From: an uncultured Sphingomonas sp.
GTDB lineage: Bacteria > Pseudomonadota > Alphaproteobacteria > Sphingomonadales > Sphingomonadaceae
Length of the DNA: 51,086 nucleotides
Direction of reading: 5' to 3'
Assembly (NCBI RefSeq): GCF_946478955.1
Contig: NZ_CAMLDL010000013.1
Span: forward strand, 1-51,086
Below are positions 1 to 7,649 of the stretch, piece after piece. The first letter of the stretch is position 1. The number at the start of each line of letters is the position of its first letter. The notes beneath the pieces were generated by a model. It was not told where the DNA came from and searched no databases. It worked only from the letters and a program-made list of their open reading frames with translations. The position numbers and the translations under genes were made by a program.

Positions 1-652
<652 letters not shown>

Positions 653-707
653 CGGTGTGCACGGCAATTTGGCGCCTTCTTAACCGGTTCCTGCTATCGC
701 TCGGCCC

Positions 708-1100
708 ATGGAAACGGCGATCCTTTGGGTATGTCTCATTTTCGTGAGCAGCGTGTTGCTACTCGTGGGGCGAGACGACTGGTCCCGGCTTCGCGGTCAG
801 CGGCGGCGCGTTCTCGCGCAGGTCGTACGCCATGCCACGTTCATTGACGATTCGGGACGGCGTTACACCCCCATCTACCGCTTCGCCGATGATCGCGGCG
901 AAGCGCATGAGGTCCAGGACGAGCTTTATTCCGGCGCGCCTTCCCCGGATGTCGGGACCATGGTTGAACTCAGCTACCCATCCAGCCGACCCGACCTAGC
1001 CCGGCTGTCGCGTCCCGGCATCCGCATCCTCGTCTATGGCACGCTGGTTGCCATCCTCTCAGTGCTGGTCGGGTTGCTCGCCGGCTGGATCGCGCGCTAG
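708..1100 (+). CDS. Small membrane protein, DUF3592-like
   Basis: A 130-residue protein with one hydrophobic helix at each end (about residues 4-20 and 107-127) and a soluble segment between them. This middle part (about 30-100) has the pattern of DUF3592 proteins: a short beta-rich domain carrying YTPIYRFADDRGEAHEV and later GTMVELSYPSSRPDLA. The function of the family is not known. It begins 56 bp after thiC on the same strand. No strong ribosome-binding site is visible before the ATG, so the start is not certain. The next gene points towards it. Confidence 0.75.
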   Translation: METAILWVCLIFVSSVLLLVGRDDWSRLRGQRRRVLAQVVRHATFIDDSGRRYTPIYRFADDRGEAHEVQDELYSGAPSPDVGTMVELSYPSSRPDLARLSRPGIRILVYGTLVAILSVLVGLLAGWIAR

Positions 1101-1107
1101 GCCGCAG

Positions 1108-1545
1108 TCATGACCGGCGGCGGAGCGGCTCCATCGGCTGCTTCACATAGCGGGCCCAGACGTACGACCACGGCACGATAAAATAGGCAATGATGATGCC
1201 GATGCAGTCCTGGAACAGGCTCTCTATCTCTGGCGTCCATTTGCCAGCCATCCATGCCCGGCCTGCGATGAGGGTAAGCCAGATCGTCTTCCACGCAATC
1301 TCATAGAGCATCAGTGGCAGCATCTGCATCGGATAGCGCACGCCCCACAGGCTCAGCAGCGCCAGCGCCGCCAGCATCGATTTGGCCAACCCTTTGTGAA
1401 CCGGCCAATCCGCGGAATGGAACAGCAGTTGGGGCCAAACGAACATCATGCCCATGACCACTGCCATCAGCAGGAACAGGAAACGCATCGCGTTAATGCG
1501 CCACAGCGCGACGGGCGGAAACGTAGGCGTGACGTCGGTGCTCAT
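1108..1545 (-). CDS. Conserved hypothetical membrane protein, four predicted helices
   Basis: I do not recognise a named family. The protein is 145 residues with about four hydrophobic segments (near 20-40, 55-75, 80-97 and 112-130 from the chosen Met) and a basic C-terminus. The ATG at 1545 was chosen over the ATG at 1566 because AGGAGA sits about eight bases before it. It converges on the DUF3592-like gene, the two stops being only a few bases apart. Nothing in the neighbourhood indicates a role. Confidence 0.7.
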   Translation of the reverse strand: MSTDVTPTFPPVALWRINAMRFLFLLMAVVMGMMFVWPQLLFHSADWPVHKGLAKSMLAALALLSLWGVRYPMQMLPLMLYEIAWKTIWLTLIAGRAWMAGKWTPEIESLFQDCIGIIIAYFIVPWSYVWARYVKQPMEPLRRRS

Positions 1546-1710
1546 CAGCAAATCTCCTAGAGCCATAACGCGTTTGACTCGTGTGTTGCTGTATTATATC
1601 ACCGCCATTGTCAATATTGATCGTCCCCGGATCACCGCCCCGCCGATCCGGGGTGACATCGCGCCGGACCTGACTAGGCTCTCCCGCAAATCATCTCGGG
1701 AGCTTTTCAC

Positions 1711-3060
1711 ATGGACCGTCGCCAATTCCTCGCCACCGGCGTCGCCGCATCGGCCGTCGTCGCATCCCCCGCCATCGCCAAAGCCAAGCCCGCGTCCCGG
1801 CTCCACGTCGGTATCATCGGCGTCGGCATGCGCGGGCAGGTGCATCTGGAGGAGTTGATCAAGCGCAGCGACGTCGATGTGGTCGCCATCTGCGACATCG
1901 ACCCGTTCATGATCGCCCGCGCACAAAAGCAGTTATCCGACGCCAAGCGCAAACCCGCCCGCGTCTTCACCGGCAGCGACGAGGCATGGCGCGACATGCT
2001 GGCGAAGCAGAAGCTCGACGCCGTCTTCATCGTCACCCCGTGGGAATGGCACGCCCCCATGGCGATCGGCGCGATGCAGGCCAAGGTCCCGGTCGGGTGC
2101 GAGGTCGTCGCGGGAATCACCCTCGACGATCATTGGAACGTGCTGCGGACACAGATTGCCACCGGCACGCCCTACATGCTGCTCGAAAACGTCTGTTACC
2201 GCCGCGACGTGCTGGCCATCCTCAACATGGTCCGTCAGGGCCTGTTCGGCGAACTGATCCACCTCGAAGGCGGTTATCAGCACGACCTGCGCGATGTGAA
2301 GTTCAACGCGGGCATCCCCGGCGAGGCTTATGGCGGCGGCGTCGAGTTCGGGCCGAAGGGCTGGTCGGAGGCGCGCTGGCGCACCGAACATAGCGTCCGC
2401 CGCAACGGCGATCTTTACCCCAGCCACGGCATCGGCCCCTGCGCCATGGCCGCGAACATCAACCGCGGCAACCGCTTCACCCGCCTGACCAGCTACGCCA
2501 GCAAGGCCCGGGGCCTGCACAAATATATCGTCGATCATGGCGGGCCCAGCCACCCCAACGCCGCCGTCAAATTCTCGCTCGGCGATGTCGTGCAGACACA
2601 GATCGCCTGCGAGAATGGAGAGACCATCCTGCTGTCCCACGACACCTCGTCCCCTCGCCCCTATTCGCTCGGCTTCCGCACGCAGGGGACGGACGGCATC
2701 TGGATGGACGTCAACAAGTCGATCTATATCGAGGGGAAGAGCGCCAAGCCCGACCAGTGGGAAGCCGCCCAGCCCTGGCTCGACAAATATGACCACCCGC
2801 TATGGCAGCGCTACGCCGCCGACGCCGCCGGCGCGGGCCATGGCGGCATGGACTTCTTCGTCATCCACGCCTTCATCGAAGCCGTAAAACGCAGCGCCCC
2901 CATGCCCATCGACATCTACGACGCCGTCACCTGGAGCGCGATCACGCCGCTATCGGAAATGTCGGTGGCAGGCGGGAATAGAACGGTCGAGTTCCCGGAT
3001 TTCACCGGCGGGTTGTGGCGGGAACGGAAGAATGAGTTCCCCCTCAACGGCGACTATTAA
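1711..3060 (+). CDS. Gfo/Idh/MocA-family oxidoreductase, glycoside hydrolase family 109 type, Tat-exported
   Basis: A 449-residue NAD-dependent protein of the Gfo/Idh/MocA superfamily. The N-terminus has a twin-arginine signal (MDRRQFLATG, then a hydrophobic run ending ASPAIA), so it is exported folded. The dinucleotide-binding motif GIIGVGMRG lies at about residue 34. The stretch LLENVCYRRDVLAILNMVRQ followed by GLFGELIHLEGGYQHDLR is characteristic of GH109 enzymes, which cleave alpha-N-acetylgalactosamine by an NAD-dependent elimination mechanism; whether this protein uses that substrate is inferred. A relict copy of its 3' end lies downstream at 4012-4214. Other Gfo/Idh/MocA activities, such as sugar-alcohol oxidation, remain possible. 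Confidence 0.88.
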   Translation: MDRRQFLATGVAASAVVASPAIAKAKPASRLHVGIIGVGMRGQVHLEELIKRSDVDVVAICDIDPFMIARAQKQLSDAKRKPARVFTGSDEAWRDMLAKQKLDAVFIVTPWEWHAPMAIGAMQAKVPVGCEVVAGITLDDHWNVLRTQIATGTPYMLLENVCYRRDVLAILNMVRQGLFGELIHLEGGYQHDLRDVKFNAGIPGEAYGGGVEFGPKGWSEARWRTEHSVRRNGDLYPSHGIGPCAMAANINRGNRFTRLTSYASKARGLHKYIVDHGGPSHPNAAVKFSLGDVVQTQIACENGETILLSHDTSSPRPYSLGFRTQGTDGIWMDVNKSIYIEGKSAKPDQWEAAQPWLDKYDHPLWQRYAADAAGAGHGGMDFFVIHAFIEAVKRSAPMPIDIYDAVTWSAITPLSEMSVAGGNRTVEFPDFTGGLWRERKNEFPLNGDY

Positions 3061-3074
3061 CCCCGCATTCTCTT

Positions 3075-3111
3075 CCCCCGGATTGCCGGGGGAGGTGGCA
3101 GCCAAAGGCTG
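3075..3111. repeat. REP-like palindromic element with two hairpins
   Basis: Just after the GH109 gene there is a 7-bp stem CCCCCGG/CCGGGGG (3075-3081 and 3086-3092, loop ATTG), followed by CAGCC-AAA-GGCTG (3099-3111) and then GACGGAGGGG. From memory, elements with the text GGGGGAGGTGGCAGCC...GGCTGACGGAGGGG are scattered in many alphaproteobacterial genomes. It also sits between two convergent genes, so it could act as a transcription stop, but no T-run follows. Confidence 0.55.
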
Positions 3112-3140
3112 ACGGAGGGGATTCTACTATCGCGCCCACG

Positions 3141-3911
3141 CTACCCCCGCACCGACCGCCGATAGAGGTGCCAGGTCGCGTGCCCCAGCACCGGCAGCAC
3201 CACGAACAGCCCAAGGAACATCGGCACCATCGCCGCCGCCATCAGCACCGCGATGATCAGTGCCCAGCCGATCATCACGGCCTTGTTTGACCTGACCACC
3301 GCCAGGCTGGTGATGATCGCGGTGATGAAATCCACCTCCCGGTCGACCAGCATCGGCAGGCTCATCACCGTGATCGCAAACATGGCGAGCGCGAACAGGC
3401 CGCCCATCGCCCCACCGACCAGCAGCATCGTCACGCCGTCGGGCGACATCAGCTCGGCGAGCGACTGGGCACCAACACCCGACGTCCCCATGAAGATGGC
3501 GAACACGCCATGCGCCAGCCCCATCCAGAAGCTGAAGGCGATAAACACCAGCGCTCCCATCAGGCCGAGCTGGTCCCCGGCCCGCGCCCAGATGGAGCCG
3601 AGCACGGCACCCCACCGCATCGGCTCCCCCCGTTCGCGGCGGCGGCTGACCTCATAGAGGCCGACCGCCGTGAACGGTGCAAGCAGCGGAAACCCCGCCA
3701 TCAGCGCGATCAGCCACCACGTCTCCCCAACGCGCGACAGGCCGAGCATCAGAATGATTCCCCCCGCCACATAGAAGCTGGCGAAGAACAGGCCGAACAG
3801 CGGATAGGCGAGGAAATCCGACACCCCCTTGCCCAGCGCCCCGCGAAGGTCGCGCCAACCCAGGTCACCCGCCACCGTCACCGGCGCCACGACGCTCTGC
3901 ACACTATCCAT
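3141..3911 (-). CDS. DUF2189 family integral membrane protein
   Basis: A 256-residue protein with about six hydrophobic segments. The pattern matches DUF2189: an N-terminal WRDLRGALGKGVSDFLAYP segment, a helix pair, then TAVGLYEVSRRRERGEP and later WHLYRRSV at the C-terminus. Function is unknown. The ATG at 3911 was chosen because GGGGGAGGG lies five bases before it; the TTG at 3929 has no such site. The gene lies between the intact GH109 gene and the relict GH109 fragment, and it is transcribed in the opposite direction, so it or the fragment was inserted or rearranged here. Confidence 0.82.
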   Translation of the reverse strand: MDSVQSVVAPVTVAGDLGWRDLRGALGKGVSDFLAYPLFGLFFASFYVAGGIILMLGLSRVGETWWLIALMAGFPLLAPFTAVGLYEVSRRRERGEPMRWGAVLGSIWARAGDQLGLMGALVFIAFSFWMGLAHGVFAIFMGTSGVGAQSLAELMSPDGVTMLLVGGAMGGLFALAMFAITVMSLPMLVDREVDFITAIITSLAVVRSNKAVMIGWALIIAVLMAAAMVPMFLGLFVVLPVLGHATWHLYRRSVRG

Positions 3912-4011
3912 CCAGCCCTCCCCCAACACAGCCCGCGCATCACGGCACGAGACCCTGCGAGGATAGGATGGCGGGAGCGAAGGAGAAGACCTTGACGCGG
4001 GTCAAAAGGTG

Positions 4012-4214
4012 GGCGCGGCCTCGGCGGCCTGGACATCTTCGCCATCCACCCCTTCATCGAAGCCGTAAAACGCAGCGCCCCCATGCCCATCGACATCACC
4101 GACGCCGTCACCTGGAGCGCGATCACGCCGCTATCGGAACTATCGGCGGCGGGCGGGAACAGAACGGTCGAGTTCCCGGACTTTACGGGTGGGAAGTGGC
4201 GGGAGCGGGATTAG
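4012..4214 (+). pseudogene. Relict 3' end of a second GH109-type oxidoreductase gene
   Basis: Bases 4023-4214 translate in one frame as the C-terminal 63 residues of a protein closely matching the end of the GH109 gene at 1711-3060 (shared segments FIEAVKRSAPMPIDI, DAVTWSAITPLSE, GGNRTVEFPDFTGG), ending at a TAG. A 47-base block encoding part of this is identical in the two copies. Similarity extends back to about 4012 but with a one-base frame change, and nothing upstream resembles the remaining 380 codons. It is therefore a broken paralogue, not a gene. Some positions differ (for example IYDAV versus ITDAV), so the copy is not brand-new. Confidence 0.85.
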
Positions 4215-4275
4215 GGAGGTAAAAATCGAGTCGGTTCAATGGCTTAGCTAAGTGCATGGAATCACTAGAAAAACC

Positions 4276-4304
4276 TTGACTTGCGGCTATCCTGCAGGCA
4301 TAGT
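4276..4304 (+). promoter_or_regulatory. Candidate sigma-70-type promoter for a short transcript
   Basis: TTGACT (4276-4281) and CATAGT (4299-4304) are separated by 17 bp. A strong hairpin with a T-run follows about 50 bp downstream, and no good open reading frame lies between. Together they outline a possible small RNA of about 60-70 nt. This rests on motif matches only; the -10 box matches four of six consensus bases. Confidence 0.3.
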
Positions 4305-4351
4305 CGAAGCAATTCGGCGCAAGTCGAAGGGAGAACGTGATACGCGTTCGG

Positions 4352-4375
4352 CGGGGGCTATCAGGCCCCCGTTTT
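4352..4375 (+). terminator. Rho-independent terminator (plus strand)
   Basis: A perfect 7-bp stem CGGGGGC/GCCCCCG (4352-4358 and 4365-4371) with loop TATCAG is followed at once by TTTT. It reads as an intrinsic terminator on the plus strand. It abuts the stop codon of the DUF3800 gene on the other strand, where the hairpin would be preceded by an A-run but not followed by a T-run. It ends either a small RNA (see 4276-4304) or a transcript from the relict gene. Confidence 0.6.
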
Positions 4376-5163
4376 CATGGCAGCCATTTGGTCCCCCATC
4401 CGTCAATCAAGCGACTCTGAGGGTGCCGAGCGTACTTCTTGCGAGTGAGAATTTCGGCGATCTTCGCCCCAAAGTCGTCATACTCCGGCGCATCCTCTCT
4501 GAGTCGCCGCACTTCGCGGGCGCTTGGATGGGCAATGAGATCACAGAGCTGCAGCCCCGCGATGTTAGAGTGTTTGCGAAAGAGGCCTATTTCTCGCGAA
4601 TTCAGGCGTCTTTGCGCAACGGCTACGGACATTTGGGCCGTGCCGCGTTCCCACATTGAGCGGAACGACGCCTTCAGTTTTTTGTCGACCTTCTTAAACC
4701 TCGCTTCGACTACAACGTCACCGGTTAGATCATGGCGCTCAAGCCAGCTCACGTACCTCTCAACAAGACACTGCAGGCAGTAATGGTAGGGGTCGAAGCG
4801 CCATACCCTATATCGTTCGAGATGCTCCTTTTTGTCTATCACCACCGTCATGACTAAGAACGGCTGATCCTCGATCAAGTTGAGTAATCCATCGTCGAAT
4901 GCTTTTCGTCTGTCGTCATCGCGCAATATCGCGAAGGGGCCTTCGCGACGGACTATTTCACGACGGTGCAACACAAGGTCGCCACCATTGGCTACATCGA
5001 AAACAGTCACTTTTATGGCATCGAGTGCAGGCTGCAAGCGGCGATCATGAGCCGCAACTTTCATGATGACACCCGTTAAACTCAAGTAACGAATATTCGG
5101 GTCGACGGCCGCTCCTCGCAGGTCGCCGTTGCCAACTTCGTCAATATACAAACGGCAGATCAT
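4375..5163 (-). CDS. DUF3800 domain-containing protein
   Basis: A 262-residue protein of the DUF3800 family, which is found often on mobile elements and near defence genes and is thought to have an RNase H-like fold; its biochemical role is not settled. The sequence shows the N-terminal acidic motif in MICRLYIDEVGN (Asp8, Glu9) and the C-terminal motif LQLCDLIAHPSAR with its conserved Asp. The ATG at 5163 fits the family N-terminus better than the GTG at 5175. The gene is visibly richer in A+T than the flanking core genes and is divergent from the fusion gene starting at 5224, with 60 bp between the starts. A shared promoter region and a functional link are inferred. Confidence 0.8.
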   Translation of the reverse strand: MICRLYIDEVGNGDLRGAAVDPNIRYLSLTGVIMKVAAHDRRLQPALDAIKVTVFDVANGGDLVLHRREIVRREGPFAILRDDDRRKAFDDGLLNLIEDQPFLVMTVVIDKKEHLERYRVWRFDPYHYCLQCLVERYVSWLERHDLTGDVVVEARFKKVDKKLKASFRSMWERGTAQMSVAVAQRRLNSREIGLFRKHSNIAGLQLCDLIAHPSAREVRRLREDAPEYDDFGAKIAEILTRKKYARHPQSRLIDGWGTKWLP

Positions 5164-5223
5164 AGACCTTTGCACTTCGGCCGCTTAAAGGTTGGAGATA
5201 CTACCTCAAAAGGCGTCGAATTC

Positions 5224-6036
5224 ATGAACAAAAAAGATACGACCGAAACAGTGGACGCTGAAGTGGTCAAACTTTGTGGTCTAGCTATGCCCATCTCTGC
5301 CTCCGATGACTATGAGGCCGAACATTGGATTGACGTTCGAAGCATTTTAGAGCGAGGAATTCGAGCATCCGGTTGGGCAACTCAGCCCGTTTGGGAAAGC
5401 TCTGAAACCGACATCATCCAAGGACGCATAGTGCGAAATCTCTACAATATGGAGATTGTAGTTTGTGACATAAGCGGCCTCAATCCCAATGTGATGTTCG
5501 AGCTCGGCATGCGGCTGACCTTCCGTAAACCCACCGTCATAGTTGTCGACGATGCGACGAAAATTCCGTTCGACACAAATGTTGTCGAGCATCTGATTTA
5601 CCCCATTGATCTGCATTTTAACAAGATCGAGAACTTCATCGGTCGGGTTGGAGAGCGCATCAAATCAATCATGAAGGCTGACAGCGAGGGCCGTTATAAG
5701 CCCTACCTCGATAGCTTTGGAGCCTTCGCAATCGCTGAGCCGGTCGCGGAAAAGGGCGATCGGGATCAGTATCTGCTGGACCGAATGGATGAGATGGGTG
5801 CAGCTCTGATTACGTTGCAGCGGACTATCGGCTCACCTCAGCCGCCATCTGACTCGGAACGTAGGCTCCGCGAGTCACGAGACCGAGTGCTTTCAGCTTT
5901 GTGGGCAGAAGGCCGAAGCGCGTCCGACATCGGCCAAATTCTTGGCCTTTCCAGAAATGCAGTTATCGGGCGCGCCCACCGCATGGGGCTTTCCTCGCGA
6001 CCCGCCAAGGCCGACGACGAAGAAGTGTTTGAATAG
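5224..6036 (+). CDS. Nucleoside deoxyribosyltransferase/TIR-like domain fused to a GcrA-like DNA-binding domain
   Basis: A 270-residue protein with two parts. Residues about 16-170 match the predicted nucleotide-processing family related to nucleoside 2-deoxyribosyltransferases and TIR-like proteins: VVCDISGLNPNVMFELGMRL (residues 79-98), where Glu93 sits at the position of the catalytic Glu in deoxyribosyltransferases, then KPTVIVVDD and IPFD. Residues about 219-259 (LWAEGRSASDIGQILG, then LSRNAVIGRAHRMGLS) closely resemble the helix-turn-helix of GcrA, an alphaproteobacterial cell-cycle regulator that works with CcrM-methylated promoters. The linker (about 175-215) may be helical. The ATG at 5224 is preferred; the upstream TTG at 5170 would overlap the divergent gene. 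Base composition is unlike the core genes. Enzyme activity and DNA binding are both inferred. Confidence 0.8.
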   Translation: MNKKDTTETVDAEVVKLCGLAMPISASDDYEAEHWIDVRSILERGIRASGWATQPVWESSETDIIQGRIVRNLYNMEIVVCDISGLNPNVMFELGMRLTFRKPTVIVVDDATKIPFDTNVVEHLIYPIDLHFNKIENFIGRVGERIKSIMKADSEGRYKPYLDSFGAFAIAEPVAEKGDRDQYLLDRMDEMGAALITLQRTIGSPQPPSDSERRLRESRDRVLSALWAEGRSASDIGQILGLSRNAVIGRAHRMGLSSRPAKADDEEVFE

Positions 6037-6116
6037 ATTCAACGATGCGATTTAGGGTCAGGAGAAAGCTCGGGCTTGCCTTGCAAACTCTCCTTTGCGC
6101 TAGATAGAGCTTAGCC

Positions 6117-6257
6117 ATGTACCCACGCGCCTGTCTGCCCGGCACGTCCTTCTGCCACGGCACCAAGCCCGACCTCGCCGTCGGCGATCTGGGGGCGGGC
6201 CTGACGCGCTGGGACGGCTGTTGGCGGAACAAATTTGAAGAGTCGAGACGCGGTTGA
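6117..6257 (+). pseudogene. Broken 5' fragment of an Arr-type ADP-ribosyltransferase gene
   Basis: A 46-codon reading frame contains FCHGTKPDLAVGDL (residues 12-25) and then AG, which is the N-terminal signature of rifamycin ADP-ribosyltransferases (FxHGTKxDLxxGDLxxxG), including the conserved His at residue 14. After about 35 residues the similarity stops and a TGA follows; the NAD-binding remainder is missing. An intact Arr gene lies 413 bases away on the opposite strand. The fragment is therefore read as a relict of a second arr copy. The alternative, a very short expressed protein, is unlikely. Confidence 0.65.
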
Positions 6258-6294
6258 TTGTTCGCGGCAATGCATAGCGATAGGGTGAACCCCC

Positions 6295-6642
6295 ATGTCC
6301 CACCCCACCAACATCGTCACCTGCACCGGCCCGCTGTCCCCGCATGCGCTCGATGGTATCCCTCTCATCCCGCGCTCCGGCGATCTCGACCGGGCGTGTC
6401 CGTGTTGCCTTGGGCATGGGCAGTGGAATGTGGAGATTGACCTGATCAGTCAGAGGTCCAAGCGCTGCGCCTGTCCCAAGTGCGACGGGCGCGGGTGGAT
6501 TGAGACGGGGGACGACATGGTCCCCACCAACATCATCGAGCCGGACGAAGACGGCGACCCCCGCTGGACCGTCCGCCTCGATCCATCGGATGACAAGCTG
6601 CCGCCCGATGACAAGAACCCGCCCGGCGAAAAGGACAGCTGA
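6295..6642 (+). CDS. Small hypothetical protein with two CxxCxGxG zinc-binding motifs
   Basis: A 115-residue protein with two DnaJ-like zinc motifs: C35-P-C-C38-L-G-H-G and C60-P-K-C63-D-G-R-G, about 25 residues apart. This is the pattern of a DnaJ-type zinc ribbon, though no J-domain is present. The C-terminal third is acidic and proline-rich (DPSDDKLPPDDKNPPGEKD) and probably disordered. No named family is recognised; proteins of this type occur as conserved hypotheticals in sphingomonads. It converges on arr. Confidence 0.65.
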   Translation: MSHPTNIVTCTGPLSPHALDGIPLIPRSGDLDRACPCCLGHGQWNVEIDLISQRSKRCACPKCDGRGWIETGDDMVPTNIIEPDEDGDPRWTVRLDPSDDKLPPDDKNPPGEKDS

Positions 6643-6670
6643 CCGGCCGCGTCAGGTCGGCCGCGCGTGC

Positions 6671-7084
6671 CTAATCGATAATCTCTGCCTTGCCTTCCGC
6701 TTTCAACCGGGCAAGCCCGTCGCGCATCGCCTGCAGCTGTTCCGGCGGATGGCCGACCCATCCCTCCACCTCGGCAATCACGCGCAGGGGCGCGGTGCTA
6801 CGGAAGGATTTGGTCGGATTCCCCGGGAATTTCTTGTCGGTCAGGTTGGGATCATCGACAAATGCCCCGGTCGGCTCAATCAGATAGACGCGGCCCGGCG
6901 CATCCCCGCGCGACAACTCCGCGCCCCAGATCGCAGGCTCCAGCTTCGCGGCGAAATAAATATGATTCAGCGCGCGGTCGATGAAATTGGATTTGAACCC
7001 CGGCGCAATCAGGTCGCCGGGCGCGAAATTGCCCTTTGTGCCATGGTAAAATGGCCCCTGATGCGGTCCGTCATATTTGGTCAA
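6671..7084 (-). CDS. arr: Rifamycin (NAD+) ADP-ribosyltransferase Arr
   Basis: Arr inactivates rifamycin antibiotics by transferring ADP-ribose from NAD+ to a hydroxyl of the ansa chain. The 137-residue length is normal for the family. Visible signatures are GPFYHGTKGNF (His14), HIYFAAKLEPAIWGAEL (Tyr43), PGRVYLIEPTG, and DDPNLTDKKFPGNPT, followed by LRVIAEVEGW. His14, Tyr43 and Asp78 correspond in order and approximate spacing to the catalytic His-Tyr-Asp set described for mycobacterial Arr. The start is TTG at 7084, which gives the family-length N-terminus. It is a chromosomal copy with no integron or transposon visible next to it. A degraded arr-like fragment lies at 6117-6257. Confidence 0.93.
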   Translation of the reverse strand: MTKYDGPHQGPFYHGTKGNFAPGDLIAPGFKSNFIDRALNHIYFAAKLEPAIWGAELSRGDAPGRVYLIEPTGAFVDDPNLTDKKFPGNPTKSFRSTAPLRVIAEVEGWVGHPPEQLQAMRDGLARLKAEGKAEIID

Positions 7085-7242
7085 GCTACCATTCCCTTAC
7101 CCTAGAGCGCGCCATGTCCCCACATGGCTTATTCGCGACCAACCGCCGCGCGGCAACAATTAGCTTGCCTAATGGCGCGCGGCGGCGGGCGTACGGCATG
7201 TCGTCCGAAGCGCCCGCCGCAACCGGTGGGTTGGTGATGAGG

Positions 7243-7563
7243 TTAGTCGAACAATTCTTCCAGGAAGCTTTTGCGCCGCTTGTACGGTTTCTTACCGCGA
7301 TATTCTTCACGGTAGCGATCATCATATTGGGGTTGCTGCCCCCACGGCGCCGATTGCGGATGCGGCGCGGGCTGCGCGGCCTGCGGTGTTGGCGGCGGTG
7401 CATTCTGCGCCTCGGTCCGCTCTATGATCTTGTCCAGTTCGCCGCGGTCCAGCCACACGCCGCGGCAGGTCGGGCAATAATCAATTTCAATGCCTTGTCG
7501 CTCGCTCATAATCAGCGTCGCGCCATCGACCGGGCAGGCCATCGGGCCGCTATGATTTCCCAT
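7243..7563 (-). CDS. TFIIB-type zinc-ribbon (zf-TFIIB) protein
   Basis: A 106-residue protein. Residues 9-48 form the zf-TFIIB domain: ACPVDGATL, then EIDYCPTCRGVWLDRGELDKI. Only three of the usual four cysteines are present, because the first knuckle is CPVD rather than CPxC; I recall this variant in other sphingomonad homologues. The remainder is a proline/glutamine-rich linker and a basic RGKKPYKRRKSFLEELFD tail, a typical ending in this group. Function is not known. It is followed by a 158-bp stretch before arr in which I see no feature. Confidence 0.82.
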   Translation of the reverse strand: MGNHSGPMACPVDGATLIMSERQGIEIDYCPTCRGVWLDRGELDKIIERTEAQNAPPPTPQAAQPAPHPQSAPWGQQPQYDDRYREEYRGKKPYKRRKSFLEELFD

Positions 7564-7649
7564 ATATTATTCGCTCCTCGTCGCTGCCCTCCCGGGCCAT
7601 GTGGGGTGCATGGCGGAAAGCTCAAGGTGCGATTGGCAATGCGTTCGGA

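Noticed and set aside
3968..4222. 84-codon plus-strand open frame over the GH109 relict
   Set aside because: It is in a different frame from the detectable GH109 similarity and looks like nothing known; the relict's own frame explains the region.
6671..7084. Integron or transposon carriage of arr
   Set aside because: No integrase, attC-like site, transposase or terminal inverted repeats are visible around the gene.
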